From NCBI GenBank assembly GCA_945952105.1, contig CAMFGZ010000014.1, positions 1 to 64,000 of the forward strand: a stretch of 64,000 nucleotides of DNA, written 5' to 3'. Below the pieces are notes generated by a model. It worked only from the letters and a program-made list of their open reading frames with translations. It had not been told where the DNA came from and did not search any database. Position numbers and translations under genes: made by a program. Position 1 is the first letter of the stretch, and each line of letters begins with the position of its first letter. Source of the DNA: an uncultured Rhodospirillaceae bacterium. Its GTDB lineage: Bacteria; Pseudomonadota; Alphaproteobacteria; Reyranellales; Reyranellaceae. Positions 1-9,015 of this stretch are shown here, piece after piece.

Positions 1-56
1 GCGCTTCTTGCGAAGCCAGCAGAACTTAAACGATCCTCTTAAGACGAGGATGACAG

Positions 57-1280
57 CTACCTCTTCTTGCGTTCCGTAACCGGCACAGTGACTTCATCGG
101 CGCGTAGCCGCACGAGCTCGTCGGCCTGCAGGCCCAGAAGCTCGCCCAGCACGGCATCGGTGTGCTGACCCAAGGTCGGCGCCGCGCGCTTGATCTCCGA
201 CTTGCCGCCGGTGTGCAGCCGAATGGGCGAGATCGGTACGCGGGTCTTGCCGCGGCGCGGATGCTCGACATCGACCCAGAAGCCGCGCGCCTCGAGGTGG
301 GGATCGTAGGCGACCTCGCGCGCGGTCTTCACCGGGGCGCAGGGCACGCGAGCCTTGGTGAGCAGCGCCAGAACCTCTTCCTTGGTCTTCGGCAGAGTCC
401 AGGCGCCGACCATGTCGTCGATGACCGCCATGTTCCTGGCGCGGCCCGGCGTCGTCGTGAACTCGGGGTTCGTGAGCAGATCCTCGCGGCCCAGCATCTC
501 GCACATGGATACCCAGTGCCGCTCGGCCGACGTGAAGATCGCGACATAGCCGTCGCTGCAGCGATAGGTGTTGTACGGCGCCATGGCGAGCGCGGGATGG
601 CGGTTGCCCGTGCGGTCGGGCACGTTCTTGTCGCCGTCCATCACCGCGCCCAGCGCCGAGGCGATGGAGATCGCGCCCGCTTCGTGCATGGCGACCTCGA
701 CACGCTGGCCCTTGCCGGTGCGCTCGCGTTGCACCAGCGCACCCAGAATGCCGGCGCAGAGATGGATGCCGGCGAGGAAATCGCAGACCGCGGCGCCGGC
801 CTTCGTGGGGGGGCCGTCGGCGTCGCCCGTGGCGTTGGTGATGCCGCTCATCGCCTGGATGGTGACGTCCATCGCGGCGAGGTCGCGATAGGGACCGTCG
901 AGGCCGAAGCCCGAGCTGCCGCCATAGACGAGGCGCGGGTTCAGCTTGCTCAGCACGTCGTAGCCGAGGCCGAGGCGATCCATCACGCCCGCGGCGAAGT
1001 TCTCGATCAGCACGTCGGCCTTGGCGACGAGGTCGAGGAAGATCTCCTTGCCGCGCGGCTGCTTGAAGTCGAGGACGACCGACTCCTTGTTGGAGTTCAA
1101 CATCACCAGCGGATAGGGCTCGACCTCGCGCTTGCGGCGGCGCACGACGTCGCCCTCCGGCGGCTCGATCTTGAGCACGCGCGCGCCCATGAAGGCGAGC
1201 TGCAGGCCGCAATAGGGGCCGTTGTAGATTTGCCCGAGATCGAGGACGAGCATGCCGTCGAGCGGGCGGCGGATGGTCAT
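57..1280 (-). CDS. CaiB/BaiF family CoA-transferase
   Basis: A 407-residue type III CoA-transferase that would move CoA between carboxylic acids. The N-terminus has the family pattern (PLDGMLVLDLGQ, then GARVLKIEPPEGD at about residues 32-44). Asp138 in AAMDVTIQAMSG sits where the family keeps its catalytic aspartate, which forms the aspartyl-CoA anhydride. Length is normal for the family. It is transcribed away from the RidA genes. The substrate cannot be read from sequence. A second family member lies at 36474-37667. Confidence 0.93.
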   Translation of the reverse strand: MTIRRPLDGMLVLDLGQIYNGPYCGLQLAFMGARVLKIEPPEGDVVRRRKREVEPYPLVMLNSNKESVVLDFKQPRGKEIFLDLVAKADVLIENFAAGVMDRLGLGYDVLSKLNPRLVYGGSSGFGLDGPYRDLAAMDVTIQAMSGITNATGDADGPPTKAGAAVCDFLAGIHLCAGILGALVQRERTGKGQRVEVAMHEAGAISIASALGAVMDGDKNVPDRTGNRHPALAMAPYNTYRCSDGYVAIFTSAERHWVSMCEMLGREDLLTNPEFTTTPGRARNMAVIDDMVGAWTLPKTKEEVLALLTKARVPCAPVKTAREVAYDPHLEARGFWVDVEHPRRGKTRVPISPIRLHTGGKSEIKRAAPTLGQHTDAVLGELLGLQADELVRLRADEVTVPVTERKKR

Positions 1281-1393
1281 GGCGTTTTCTCCGATAGGCG
1301 TTGCCGGACTGTAACGCGAACCGGCGGCGCGGCGAGGGCCGAGTGCGTTCCCGGTCCGTTGTGCGAGCGGAAAGGTCCCTTTAGGGTCGTAGC

Positions 1394-1744
1394 ATGAGCA
1401 ACATCACGCGAATCGACTGCGGCCCGCGCATGAGCGAGGCCGTCACCTTGGGCAACCGCATCCATTGTTCGGGCATGATCCCCGAGGATACGAGCCTCGA
1501 TATCACCGGCCAGGTGCAGCAGGCGCTGGCCGAAATCGACTCCCTGCTGGCCAAGGGCGGCAGCGACAAGTCGAAGATCCTGACCGCCACGATCTGGCTG
1601 AGCGATATCTCGGATTTTGCGGCCATGAATAAAGTTTGGGACGCCTGGGTCGTGCCCGGCCACACGCCGGCCCGGGCCACCGTCGAGGCCCGCCTGAACG
1701 ATCCGAACATGAAGGTCGAAATCATGGTCGTCGCGGCGATCTAG
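1394..1744 (+). CDS. RidA family protein (first of tandem pair)
   Basis: A 116-residue YjgF/YER057c/UK114-type protein. The family hydrolyses reactive enamine/imine intermediates such as 2-aminoacrylate. The C-terminal block PARATVEARL keeps the arginine that binds the substrate carboxylate in RidA. A very similar gene follows 48 bases downstream, so the pair looks like a tandem duplication. The Shine-Dalgarno sequence before this ATG is weak. Many RidA subfamilies lack a proven substrate, so only the family call is firm. Confidence 0.9.
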   Translation: MSNITRIDCGPRMSEAVTLGNRIHCSGMIPEDTSLDITGQVQQALAEIDSLLAKGGSDKSKILTATIWLSDISDFAAMNKVWDAWVVPGHTPARATVEARLNDPNMKVEIMVVAAI

Positions 1745-1792
1745 CCTCTGCTAAGGTCCCGCCCGCTTTTCAGGTTCCAGAGGAGAGAGAAC

Positions 1793-2140
1793 ATGAGCAT
1801 CAAGCGCATCAACGTCGGCGCCCGCATGAGCAGCGCCGTGGTCCATGGCGACACGGTCTATCTCGCCGGCCTCACCGCCGACGACGCCAAGGCCGACGTG
1901 AAGGGCCAGACCAAGCAGATCCTCGACAAGGTCGACAAGTTCCTGGCCGAAGCCGGCACGGACAAGTCGAAGGTGCTCTCGGCCAACATCTGGCTGACCG
2001 ACATCTCGACCTGGAGCCAGATGAACGAAGTCTGGGACGCCTGGGTCTCCCCCGGCAACACGCCCGCGCGCGCGACCGTCGAGGCCAAGCTCGCCGCTCC
2101 CGGCCTCAAGGTCGAGATCATGATCCAGGCCGCCAAGTAA
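1793..2140 (+). CDS. RidA family protein (second of tandem pair)
   Basis: A 115-residue RidA-family protein that shares with its upstream neighbour the blocks GARMS at the start, DKSKVLSANIWLTDIS in the middle and PARATVEAKL near the end. The key arginine is kept. It starts at an ATG preceded by GGAGAGAGA and is followed by a clear intrinsic terminator, so the two RidA genes probably form one transcript. It is expected to be a small soluble trimeric deaminase; substrate unknown. Confidence 0.92.
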   Translation: MSIKRINVGARMSSAVVHGDTVYLAGLTADDAKADVKGQTKQILDKVDKFLAEAGTDKSKVLSANIWLTDISTWSQMNEVWDAWVSPGNTPARATVEAKLAAPGLKVEIMIQAAK

Positions 2141-2160
2141 GGCGCACCTGCTTCAACGGA

Positions 2161-2192
2161 AAGGGCCGGCATTTGCCGGCCCTTTTTGTTTT
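2161..2192 (+). terminator. Rho-independent terminator after RidA pair
   Basis: An 8-bp perfect stem GGGCCGGC / GCCGGCCC (2163-2170 and 2175-2182) with loop ATTT is followed by TTTTTGTTTT. It lies 23 bases after the second RidA stop codon. Confidence 0.9.
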
Positions 2193-2267
2193 GCCGCGGC
2201 GCGAAGTGACCTTGACCGTGTTGCCCGGCGTCGGCTTCTATCCGCCCGAACTCTGGGGAGAGGGTAG

Positions 2268-2759
2268 ATGGTGGTGAAGAGCGTACTCGCGGGTCTGTGC
2301 CTCGCGGGCTTGTCCTCGGTGGCGCTGGCACAGAACGCCCAGCCTTACGGCAAGGGCTTCGACAACTGGAACTTCTCGCGGACGAAGGAGCAGAGCGGCG
2401 TCACGAACTGCCGGGCTTTCCGCCGCGTCGGCGGGCGCGACGACATCATGGCGATGCGCACCGACGGCTATTCCTATCTCAGCGTCCGCGCCGAAGGCCG
2501 CAACGGCAAGTTCCCCAATTCCATCATCGTTCCCCTGCGCGAACCGGCGAACGGAATGCAATGGGACAATACGATCGCGGCCGACGGGAAGCGCATGTGG
2601 GTGGCCCTGCCGCCGGCGGCGATCGAGATCATCGCCTCGAAGGGCGGCTACAGCATGCTGCTGGGCGGCAGCGAGGATCGCGATGACGTGAACCTCGGCA
2701 AGAGCGCCCCTGCGGCCTGGAAGCGCGTCAAGGAGTGCGTCGTAGACTCGGGCGGGTGA
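2268..2759 (+). CDS. Hypothetical secreted protein
   Basis: A 163-residue protein with a clean Sec signal peptide: hydrophobic core at residues 5-20 and likely cleavage after VALA (about residue 21). The mature part is polar, with two cysteines (Cys48 in GVTNCRAF and Cys157 in VKECVVD) that could form a disulphide in the periplasm. No catalytic motif is recognised. It starts at an ATG after GGGAGAGGG. Flanking terminators on both sides suggest a monocistronic gene. Confidence 0.75.
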   Translation: MVVKSVLAGLCLAGLSSVALAQNAQPYGKGFDNWNFSRTKEQSGVTNCRAFRRVGGRDDIMAMRTDGYSYLSVRAEGRNGKFPNSIIVPLREPANGMQWDNTIAADGKRMWVALPPAAIEIIASKGGYSMLLGGSEDRDDVNLGKSAPAAWKRVKECVVDSGG

Positions 2760-2775
2760 GTTCGCTCATCGAGGG

Positions 2776-2802
2776 AAAAGGCCGGCGATTGCCGGCCTTT
2801 TT
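2776..2802. terminator. Bidirectional intrinsic terminator
   Basis: Stem AAAGGCCGGC / GCCGGCCTTT (2777-2786 and 2791-2800) with loop GATT lies between two convergent genes. A-rich and T-rich flanks allow it to work on either strand. Confidence 0.85.
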
Positions 2803-2829
2803 CTGGGAGTAGCGCGCTCCCAGCAATGA

Positions 2830-4233
2830 CTAATTGATCGGGCCGATGATCTTGCCCGGGTTCATGATGTTGTCGGGGTCGATCGCCTTCTTGATCGAGC
2901 GCATCAGCGAGACGGCCTCGCCGTGCTCCTCGTACAGGAACTTGATCTTGCCGATGCCGACGCCGTGCTCGCCGGTGCAGGTGCCGCCGAGCGCCAAAGC
3001 GCGGGCGACCATGCGGTCGTTGAGGGCCTCGGCGCGGGGCAGGTAGGTCGGGTCGCTGGGATCGACCATCATGGTGAGATGGAAGTTGCCGTCGCCGACA
3101 TGGCCGACGATCGGTGCGTAGAGGTCGTTGGCCTGGATGTCCTTCTGCGTCTCGAGGATGCACTCGGCCAGCCGGCTGATCGGCACGCAGACGTCGGTGG
3201 CCCACATGCCCCAGCCCGGCTTGTAGGCCTTGGCTGCCCAGGCGGCGTCGTGGCGGGCCTGCCACATCCTGCTGCGCTCCTCGGCCTGGCTGGTCCAGGC
3301 GAAGTCGCCGCCGCCATGTTCGCCGGCGATGGCCTGCACCATCTCGGCCTGCTCCTTCGTACCCGCCTCGGTGCCGTGGAACTCCAGCAGCAGCAGGTTC
3401 TTCCGCGGCAGCGTGAGCTTGGAATATTGGTTCACCGTATCGACCGTGTAGGTGTCCATCAGCTCGATGCGCGCCACCGGGATGCCCGACTGGATGGTCT
3501 GGATCACGGTGTTGACCGCGCCTTCGAGACTGTCGAAGGCGCAGGTCGCGGCGACCATCGATTCCGGCGTGCCGAAGAGGCGCAGCGTGATCTCGGTGAT
3601 GACGCCCAGCGTCCCCTCGGAGCCCACGAACAGCTTCACCAAGTCGTAGCCCGCACTCGACTTCCGCGAGCGGCGGCCGAGCTGCATGATACGTCCGTCC
3701 GGTGTGACGACCTGCAGCGACAGCACGTTCTCGCGCATCGTGCCGTAGCGCACCGCATTGGTGCCGGAGGCGCGCGTGCTGGTCATGCCGCCGATCGAGG
3801 CGTCGGCGCCCGGATCGATCGGGAAGAAGAGGCCGGTTGCGCGCAGATACTCGTTGAGCTGCTTGCGGGTGACACCGGGCTGGACCACCACGTCGAGGTC
3901 GGCCTCGTTGACCTGCAGGATCTTGTTCATGCGGCTGACATCGAGCGAGATGCCGCCGTTGGGAGCGCTGATATGGCCCTCCAGCGAGGTGCCGGTGCCG
4001 AAGGGGATGATCGGCGTCTTGTGGCGGGCGCAAATCTGGACGACCTGCTGCACTTCCTCCGTCGACTCGGCGAAGACCACGGCGTCCGGCAGGTGCGCTT
4101 CGTGATACGAGATGTCCTTGCCGTGCTGTTCGCGCACCGCGTGCGCGGTGCTGACACGGTCCCCGAAAAGCGCCTTCAGCTCGGCGATCGTGGCATCGAC
4201 GTTGAGGGCTTTCGCCTGGGCCGCTACAGCCAT
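2830..4233 (-). CDS. FAD-binding oxidase (D-lactate dehydrogenase/GlcD type)
   Basis: A flavoprotein of the VAO/PCMH superfamily, 467 residues from the chosen start. An N-terminal FAD-binding half carries PFGTGTSLEGH and the DPGADASIGGM block. The C-terminal half has HVGDGNFH and GEHGVGIGK, typical of D-2-hydroxyacid dehydrogenases that pass electrons to cytochrome or an ETF. The ATG at 4233 follows AGGAGAACGAAC, so the longer frame starting at 4287 is rejected. It is divergent from the thiolase gene. The exact hydroxyacid substrate is unknown. Confidence 0.92.
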   Translation of the reverse strand: MAVAAQAKALNVDATIAELKALFGDRVSTAHAVREQHGKDISYHEAHLPDAVVFAESTEEVQQVVQICARHKTPIIPFGTGTSLEGHISAPNGGISLDVSRMNKILQVNEADLDVVVQPGVTRKQLNEYLRATGLFFPIDPGADASIGGMTSTRASGTNAVRYGTMRENVLSLQVVTPDGRIMQLGRRSRKSSAGYDLVKLFVGSEGTLGVITEITLRLFGTPESMVAATCAFDSLEGAVNTVIQTIQSGIPVARIELMDTYTVDTVNQYSKLTLPRKNLLLLEFHGTEAGTKEQAEMVQAIAGEHGGGDFAWTSQAEERSRMWQARHDAAWAAKAYKPGWGMWATDVCVPISRLAECILETQKDIQANDLYAPIVGHVGDGNFHLTMMVDPSDPTYLPRAEALNDRMVARALALGGTCTGEHGVGIGKIKFLYEEHGEAVSLMRSIKKAIDPDNIMNPGKIIGPIN

Positions 4234-4304
4234 GTTCGTTCTCCTAGCGTAAGCCGTTTGGATACGCTCAAATGGGGACAAAGCCAACCTGAGGAAACCG
4301 CCCC

Positions 4305-5555
4305 ATGCGCGACGTCTACGTGATCGGCGCCTACACGACCGTCTTCAAGAAGCACCCCGGCCTCAGCTTCGGCGACCTGGCCCGCGAGGCCTATCTCGGC
4401 ACCCTGAAGGATGCCGGCCTGGACAAGGGCAGCGACATCGAGACCGGCTGGCTGGGCAATTGCGGCATGGGTTTCTGGGGCCAGAACTCGATCCGCGGCC
4501 AGGCACTGTTCCAGCCCCTGGTCGAGGAGGGGCTGTTCCCCGAGCGGGTGCCGATGTTCAACGTCGAGAATGCCTGCGCCACCGCCTCGACCGCCTTCAT
4601 GGGCGCCTGGAAGGACGTGCTGGCGGGCACGCACGAACTGTCCTTCTGTCTCGGCGTCGAGAAGCTGTTCAGCCCGGAGGCGCCCGAGCGCACGGCTGGC
4701 CTGTTCAACCAGGGCTACATCACCAGCCAGCACGACCGGTTGGTCGAGGAGATGAACCGGGTCGGCAAGATGGTTGGCTCCGAGTTCAAGCCGGGCGACG
4801 ACCGCACCATCTTCATGGATACCTATGCCATGCAGGCCAAGTGGCACATGTGGAAGTACGGCACGACCCAGGCCCAGATCGCCGCCGGCGCCGCCAAGAA
4901 CCACAATTACGGCGCGCTGAACGAGAAGGCGCAGTACCGCTTCCAGATGACGCCGCAGTCGGTACTGGAGGACCGCCCCGTATCCTTCCCGCTGACCCGC
5001 GCGATGTGCGCGCCGATCGGCGACGGCGCCGCCGCCGCGCTGCTCTGCTCGGCCGAGTATCTCGAGAAGCAGCCCAGGGAAGTGCAGGACCGCGCCCTCA
5101 GGATCGCGGGCGTCGGCTTTTCCGGCGGCAAGTATCGCAATCTCGACGAGCCGGGCCTGACGCGCGCGGCCGGCGACAAGGCCTACAAGATGGCGGGCCT
5201 CGGGCCTGAGGACATCGACGTCGCCGAGGTCCACGACGCCACCAGTTTCTGCGAGATCTACCAGTGCGAAATGCTGCGCTTCTGCCCCGAGGGCGAAGGC
5301 GGCAAGTTCGTCGAGTCGGGCGCCACCGGCCCCGGTGGCAAGCTGCCGGTCAATACGTCGGGCGGCCTCGTCTCCAAGGGCCATCCGGTCGGCGCCACCG
5401 GCCTGTCGATGCTGGCCGAACTCGCCACGCAGCTGCGCGGCGAGGCCGGTGCCCGTCAGGTGGAAGGAGCAAAGGTCGCGCTCGCCGAAAACGGCGGCGG
5501 CGTGATCGGCATGGAAGAGGCCGTGGCCTCAGTCGTGATTCTCAAGAAAGAGTAG
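4305..5555 (+). CDS. Thiolase-family acyltransferase, SCP-x/lipid-transfer type
   Basis: A 416-residue thiolase-fold enzyme that would cleave 3-oxoacyl-CoA with CoA. The nucleophilic Cys91 is in NVENACATAS, a VHDATS block follows, and the C-terminal GHPVGATGLS motif supplies the second catalytic element. These variants, unlike the classic CxG ending, mark the SCP-x/lipid-transfer thiolase branch used on branched or steroid-like chains. An SDR gene follows after 9 bases, giving a two-step beta-oxidation pair (dehydrogenase plus thiolase). Confidence 0.9.
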   Translation: MRDVYVIGAYTTVFKKHPGLSFGDLAREAYLGTLKDAGLDKGSDIETGWLGNCGMGFWGQNSIRGQALFQPLVEEGLFPERVPMFNVENACATASTAFMGAWKDVLAGTHELSFCLGVEKLFSPEAPERTAGLFNQGYITSQHDRLVEEMNRVGKMVGSEFKPGDDRTIFMDTYAMQAKWHMWKYGTTQAQIAAGAAKNHNYGALNEKAQYRFQMTPQSVLEDRPVSFPLTRAMCAPIGDGAAAALLCSAEYLEKQPREVQDRALRIAGVGFSGGKYRNLDEPGLTRAAGDKAYKMAGLGPEDIDVAEVHDATSFCEIYQCEMLRFCPEGEGGKFVESGATGPGGKLPVNTSGGLVSKGHPVGATGLSMLAELATQLRGEAGARQVEGAKVALAENGGGVIGMEEAVASVVILKKE

Positions 5556-5564
5556 AGGACAGAA

Positions 5565-6461
5565 ATGACAATCCGCTTCGACAATCGCGTCGCCATCGTC
5601 ACCGGTGCGGGCAACGGGCTCGGCCGCGCGCATGCGCTGCTGCTGGCCAGCCGCGGCGCCAAGGTCGTCGTGAACGATCCGGGTGGTGCGGTCGACGGTA
5701 AAGGCGGCGGCCACGCCGCGGCCGACAAGGTGGTCGACGAGATCAAGGCGGCGGGTGGTATCGCCGTCGCCAACTACGATTCCGTCGCCGAGGCCGCGAC
5801 CGCCGCCAACATCGTGAAGACCGCGGTCGATGCCTTCGGCACCGTCGACATCGTGGTGAACAATGCGGGCGTCCTGCGCGACAAGACCTTCCACAACATG
5901 ACGACCGAGGATTTCGAGTTCGTCGTGAAGGTCCACTTCCTCGGCACCGCCTATGTCACGCACGCCGCCTGGCCGATCATGCGCGCCAAGGCCTATGGCC
6001 GTATCGTCGTCACCTCGTCGAACTCGGGCATCTACGGCACCTTCGGCCAGTCGAACTATGGCGGCGCCAAGCTCGCTGTCGTGGGTTTCATGAATGCGCT
6101 GCGTCTCGAGGGACAGAAGTACAACATCATGATGAACGCGCTGGCGCCGATCGCCGCCACGCGCATGACCGAGAGCCTGATGACGCCCGAGGTGCTGGCC
6201 AAGCTGAGGCCGGAGTATGTCTCGCCGATGGTCGCCTATCTCTGCAGCGAGCAATGCCAGCGCACCGGCGACATCTGGAGCGCCGGCGCCGGCAGCTTCG
6301 CGCGCATCGAGTATCGCGAGGCCGAGGGGCTGCGGGTCGACGGCCGTGCGCCCACGATCGAGGACGTGGCCGACAATATCGAGAAGATCGCCGACGTCTC
6401 GGCCAACCGCGTCTTCCGCACCTCCGGCGAGGAAGTCGCGGCCGTGGTGAGCGGCTCCTGA
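5565..6461 (+). CDS. SDR-family dehydrogenase (3-hydroxyacyl-CoA type)
   Basis: A 298-residue short-chain dehydrogenase. Visible motifs are the nucleotide-binding TGAGNGLG (residues 13-20), NNAG (99-102), and the catalytic Ser152/Tyr165/Lys169 set in SNYGGAK. The long form with an Asp-Pro-Gly-Gly insert after beta-2 resembles the dehydrogenase domain of peroxisomal multifunctional enzyme type 2. Together with the upstream thiolase it suggests NAD-dependent oxidation of a 3-hydroxyacyl-CoA. SD sequence AGAGGACAG precedes the start. Confidence 0.9.
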   Translation: MTIRFDNRVAIVTGAGNGLGRAHALLLASRGAKVVVNDPGGAVDGKGGGHAAADKVVDEIKAAGGIAVANYDSVAEAATAANIVKTAVDAFGTVDIVVNNAGVLRDKTFHNMTTEDFEFVVKVHFLGTAYVTHAAWPIMRAKAYGRIVVTSSNSGIYGTFGQSNYGGAKLAVVGFMNALRLEGQKYNIMMNALAPIAATRMTESLMTPEVLAKLRPEYVSPMVAYLCSEQCQRTGDIWSAGAGSFARIEYREAEGLRVDGRAPTIEDVADNIEKIADVSANRVFRTSGEEVAAVVSGS

Positions 6462-6478
6462 GCGACAGGGATACTTCC

Positions 6479-7660
6479 ATGACTCCACCTGCGGCGGATC
6501 GTCTGCTGCCGGTCGAGAAGTGGCTGTTGCGCGAGGGCCGGCTCGTGCGGCGTCCGGATGCCTTCCTCGAGCAGCTGATGAACCGCGTGCTCGAGGCCGG
6601 TATCCCGGTCTGGCGGACCTATATTGGCCTGCAGCTCGTCCATCCGCAGCTGCAGGCGATGGGCTTTCTGTGGCGTCGCGGCCAGGCGGTGGAGACGATC
6701 GCCCGCGCGTACGGCGTGCAATTCACCCCGGCCTATATCGGCAGCCCGCTGCAGGAGGTGAGGGAAGGGGGCACCGCGGTCCGCTACCGTCTCGACGGCC
6801 TCACCGACCGGCATCACGAGGTGCTGCACGAGGTGAGGAGCGGCGGCGGCACCGACTACTTCTCGCTGCCGATGCGCATCCGCCGCGACGGCCCGCTGCC
6901 CGTCGTGGCCTTCGCGACCGACCGCAAGGGAGGCTTTAGCGAGGCCGACATCGACGACCTGACACGCTTGGTCGACATGATGGGCGCCGTCACCGAGACG
7001 CACATCGAGGAGAGCGTCGCCCAGACTGTCGCCCAGACCTATCTCGGGCGGCAGGTCGGCGAGCGCATCCTGCATGGCATGATCCGGCGCGGCGACGGCG
7101 AGGAAATCCGTGCCGTTCTGTGGTTCTCCGACCTGCGCGACTTCACCGGCCTCAACGAGCGCCTGCCGCCAGATCAGGTGCTGGAACTGCTGAACAACTA
7201 CTTCCAGCTGGTCGGCGATGCGCTCGCCAAGCACGGCGGGGAGATCCTGAAGTTCATCGGCGACGGCGTGATGGCCTATTTCCCGGCGGAGGACGCGCTG
7301 TTCATGCCAATGGTGACGGCCGCCGCGCTGGAGGCCGCGCAACAGCTGATCGACGACGCCGAAGCCGCCAACGAGGCGCGCGCCACGGGCGGCGCGGAGC
7401 CGATCAGGTTCGGCATCGGGCTGCATGTCGGCACCGTGACCTTCGGCAATATCGGCACCGAGGACCGGCTCGATTTCACCGTCATCGGATCCGCCGTGAA
7501 TCGCGCGTCGCGATTGGAGGGCCTCACCAAGGCGCTGGGCGTGCGCGTCTGCGCCTCCGCCGAGTTCCACGAGGACTGCCCGCGTCCGATGAAGTCGCTC
7601 GGCAAGCACCGTTTGCGCGGAGTGCGAGACCCCGTCGAGATTTTTACATTGCCGGATTGA
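6479..7660 (+). CDS. Class III adenylate/guanylate cyclase
   Basis: A 393-residue protein. The N-terminal half (about 1-190) has no motif I can name and looks like a sensory or GAF-like region. The C-terminal catalytic domain has the metal-binding FSDLRDFT (near residue 215), FIGDGVMAYF (near 260) and DFTVIGSAVNRASRLE, including the Asn/Arg transition-state pair. The Lys in EILKF favours ATP over GTP. No membrane segment is seen, so it should be cytosolic. It starts 17 bases after the SDR stop, in the same direction, so it may be co-transcribed with the beta-oxidation genes. Confidence 0.9.
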   Translation: MTPPAADRLLPVEKWLLREGRLVRRPDAFLEQLMNRVLEAGIPVWRTYIGLQLVHPQLQAMGFLWRRGQAVETIARAYGVQFTPAYIGSPLQEVREGGTAVRYRLDGLTDRHHEVLHEVRSGGGTDYFSLPMRIRRDGPLPVVAFATDRKGGFSEADIDDLTRLVDMMGAVTETHIEESVAQTVAQTYLGRQVGERILHGMIRRGDGEEIRAVLWFSDLRDFTGLNERLPPDQVLELLNNYFQLVGDALAKHGGEILKFIGDGVMAYFPAEDALFMPMVTAAALEAAQQLIDDAEAANEARATGGAEPIRFGIGLHVGTVTFGNIGTEDRLDFTVIGSAVNRASRLEGLTKALGVRVCASAEFHEDCPRPMKSLGKHRLRGVRDPVEIFTLPD

Positions 7661-7675
7661 CTGAAGGACCTTTCC

Positions 7676-8122
7676 TCAAACCTTCGTCTTCCAGCCTTCG
7701 ATCCAGGTCAGCGCTTCCTCATCGGGGAGCGGCTGCGTCGAGGCGTCGACTTCCAGGCGGTCCCCGACGCGCCTCGCGCCGCAGCGCTCGAGCGCCTCAT
7801 CGACCTTCTTGCCGCCGCCGCAGAACGTGTCCTGGTAGGTCATGTCGCCCAGCGCGATCACGCCGTAGCGATGGCCCGACAGGTCGGGCTTGTCGCGATG
7901 CAGGGCCTCGACCAGCGGCAGAATGTTCGTGGGAATGTCGCCGGAGCCGTGCGTGGCGCAAACCACGAGGAGCACGTCGTGCGCCTGCAGGTCTGCAGCG
8001 GTCGCGGCCTTGTCAGTGACATCGACGGCGTGACCGGCCGTCGTCAGCACGGGCTGCAGTGCGTCGGCCACCATCTGGGCATTGCCCGATTCGGTGCCGA
8101 CCAGGATCAGGATCGTGGCCAT
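7676..8122 (-). CDS. Flavodoxin-domain protein
   Basis: A 148-residue FMN-binding electron carrier. The phosphate-binding loop TESGNAQ lies at residues 10-16, a CATHGSGDIPTN loop at about 59-70 should stack on the isoalloxazine ring, and ALGDMTYQDTFCGGGKK forms the third FMN contact. The pattern is closer to the flavodoxin domain of CysJ/MioC than to classic nif flavodoxins. It is divergent from the enoyl-CoA hydratase pair, with 81 bases between start codons. The partner is not identifiable. Confidence 0.9.
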   Translation of the reverse strand: MATILILVGTESGNAQMVADALQPVLTTAGHAVDVTDKAATAADLQAHDVLLVVCATHGSGDIPTNILPLVEALHRDKPDLSGHRYGVIALGDMTYQDTFCGGGKKVDEALERCGARRVGDRLEVDASTQPLPDEEALTWIEGWKTKV

Positions 8123-8203
8123 GGGTCTGGGATACGGGAGCGAGTGCCGCGATGCGACGCGACCCGATGGCGCGGCAAATTCCGCCATGCCAGTCTGCCC
8201 GCC

Positions 8204-9001
8204 ATGGAAGAAACGCCCGTATTGGCCGCCCTCGAGGGCGGTGTGCTGACCCTGACGCTCAACCGGCCGCAGCGGCTGAACGCGATGAGCCACGCGCTGA
8301 TCGACGCCATGAACGTCCAGCTGAAACGCGCTCGCGAGGACGACTCCGTGCGCTGCGTGCTCCTGACCGGCACCGGCCGCGGCTTCTGTGCCGGTGCCGA
8401 TCTGGCGGGCGGCGGTCCCGGCGATGCTTCGTCCCAAGGCCCGCGCGACGTCGGTGCCGCGATGGACCGCATCTTCAACCCCATGATCCGCGCCATGCGC
8501 GATCTGCCCAAGCCCATCGTCGCGGCGGTGAACGGCGTGGCGGCAGGCGGCGGCGCCAACCTGGCGCTGGCCTGCGATATCGTGATCGCCGCGCGCTCGG
8601 CCCGTTTCGACCAGGCCTTCGTGCGCATCTCGCTGATTCCGGATCTCGGCGGCACCTGGTTCCTGCCGCACACGGTGGGCGACGCCCGCGCCCGGGCGCT
8701 CGCGATGTTGGGCGCCTCGGTGCCGGCCGAGGAAGCCGCGCGCATGGGTATGGTCTGGCAGGTCGTCGACGATGCCGCCCTGATGGACGAAGCCGGCAAG
8801 ATCGCCTCAAGGCTCGCGTCCGGCCCGACCCGGTCCTATGCCGCGATCAAGGGCGCAATCAATGCCGCGGCCACCAACACGCTCGACCAGCAGCTCGACC
8901 TCGAACGCGATCACCAGCGCGAACTCGGCAAGAGCGAGGACTTCAAGGAGGGCGTCGCGGCCTTCCTCGCCAAGCGCCCCCCGAATTTCACCGGACGTTG
9001 A
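8204..9001 (+). CDS. Enoyl-CoA hydratase/isomerase, PaaG-like (copy 1)
   Basis: A 265-residue crotonase-fold enzyme. Oxyanion-hole blocks are FCAGADL (about 61-67) and GVAAGGGANL (111-120). The catalytic region reads IPDLGGTWFLP: an Asp at the second acid position followed by GGTW is typical of PaaG-type isomerases rather than classic FadB hydratases. The C-terminus shares an almost identical block with the next gene. The start ATG at 8204 aligns with the family N-terminus; longer in-frame extensions cross the divergent flavodoxin gene and are rejected. Confidence 0.9.
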   Translation: MEETPVLAALEGGVLTLTLNRPQRLNAMSHALIDAMNVQLKRAREDDSVRCVLLTGTGRGFCAGADLAGGGPGDASSQGPRDVGAAMDRIFNPMIRAMRDLPKPIVAAVNGVAAGGGANLALACDIVIAARSARFDQAFVRISLIPDLGGTWFLPHTVGDARARALAMLGASVPAEEAARMGMVWQVVDDAALMDEAGKIASRLASGPTRSYAAIKGAINAAATNTLDQQLDLERDHQRELGKSEDFKEGVAAFLAKRPPNFTGR

Positions 9002-9015
9002 GAGACAAGGACCAG

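Noticed and set aside
2923..4323. 466-codon forward ORF opposite the FAD oxidase
   Set aside because: Shadow frame made by GC-rich codon bias; composition is full of Arg/His/Ala/Asp with no motif, while the reverse frame is a clear flavoprotein.
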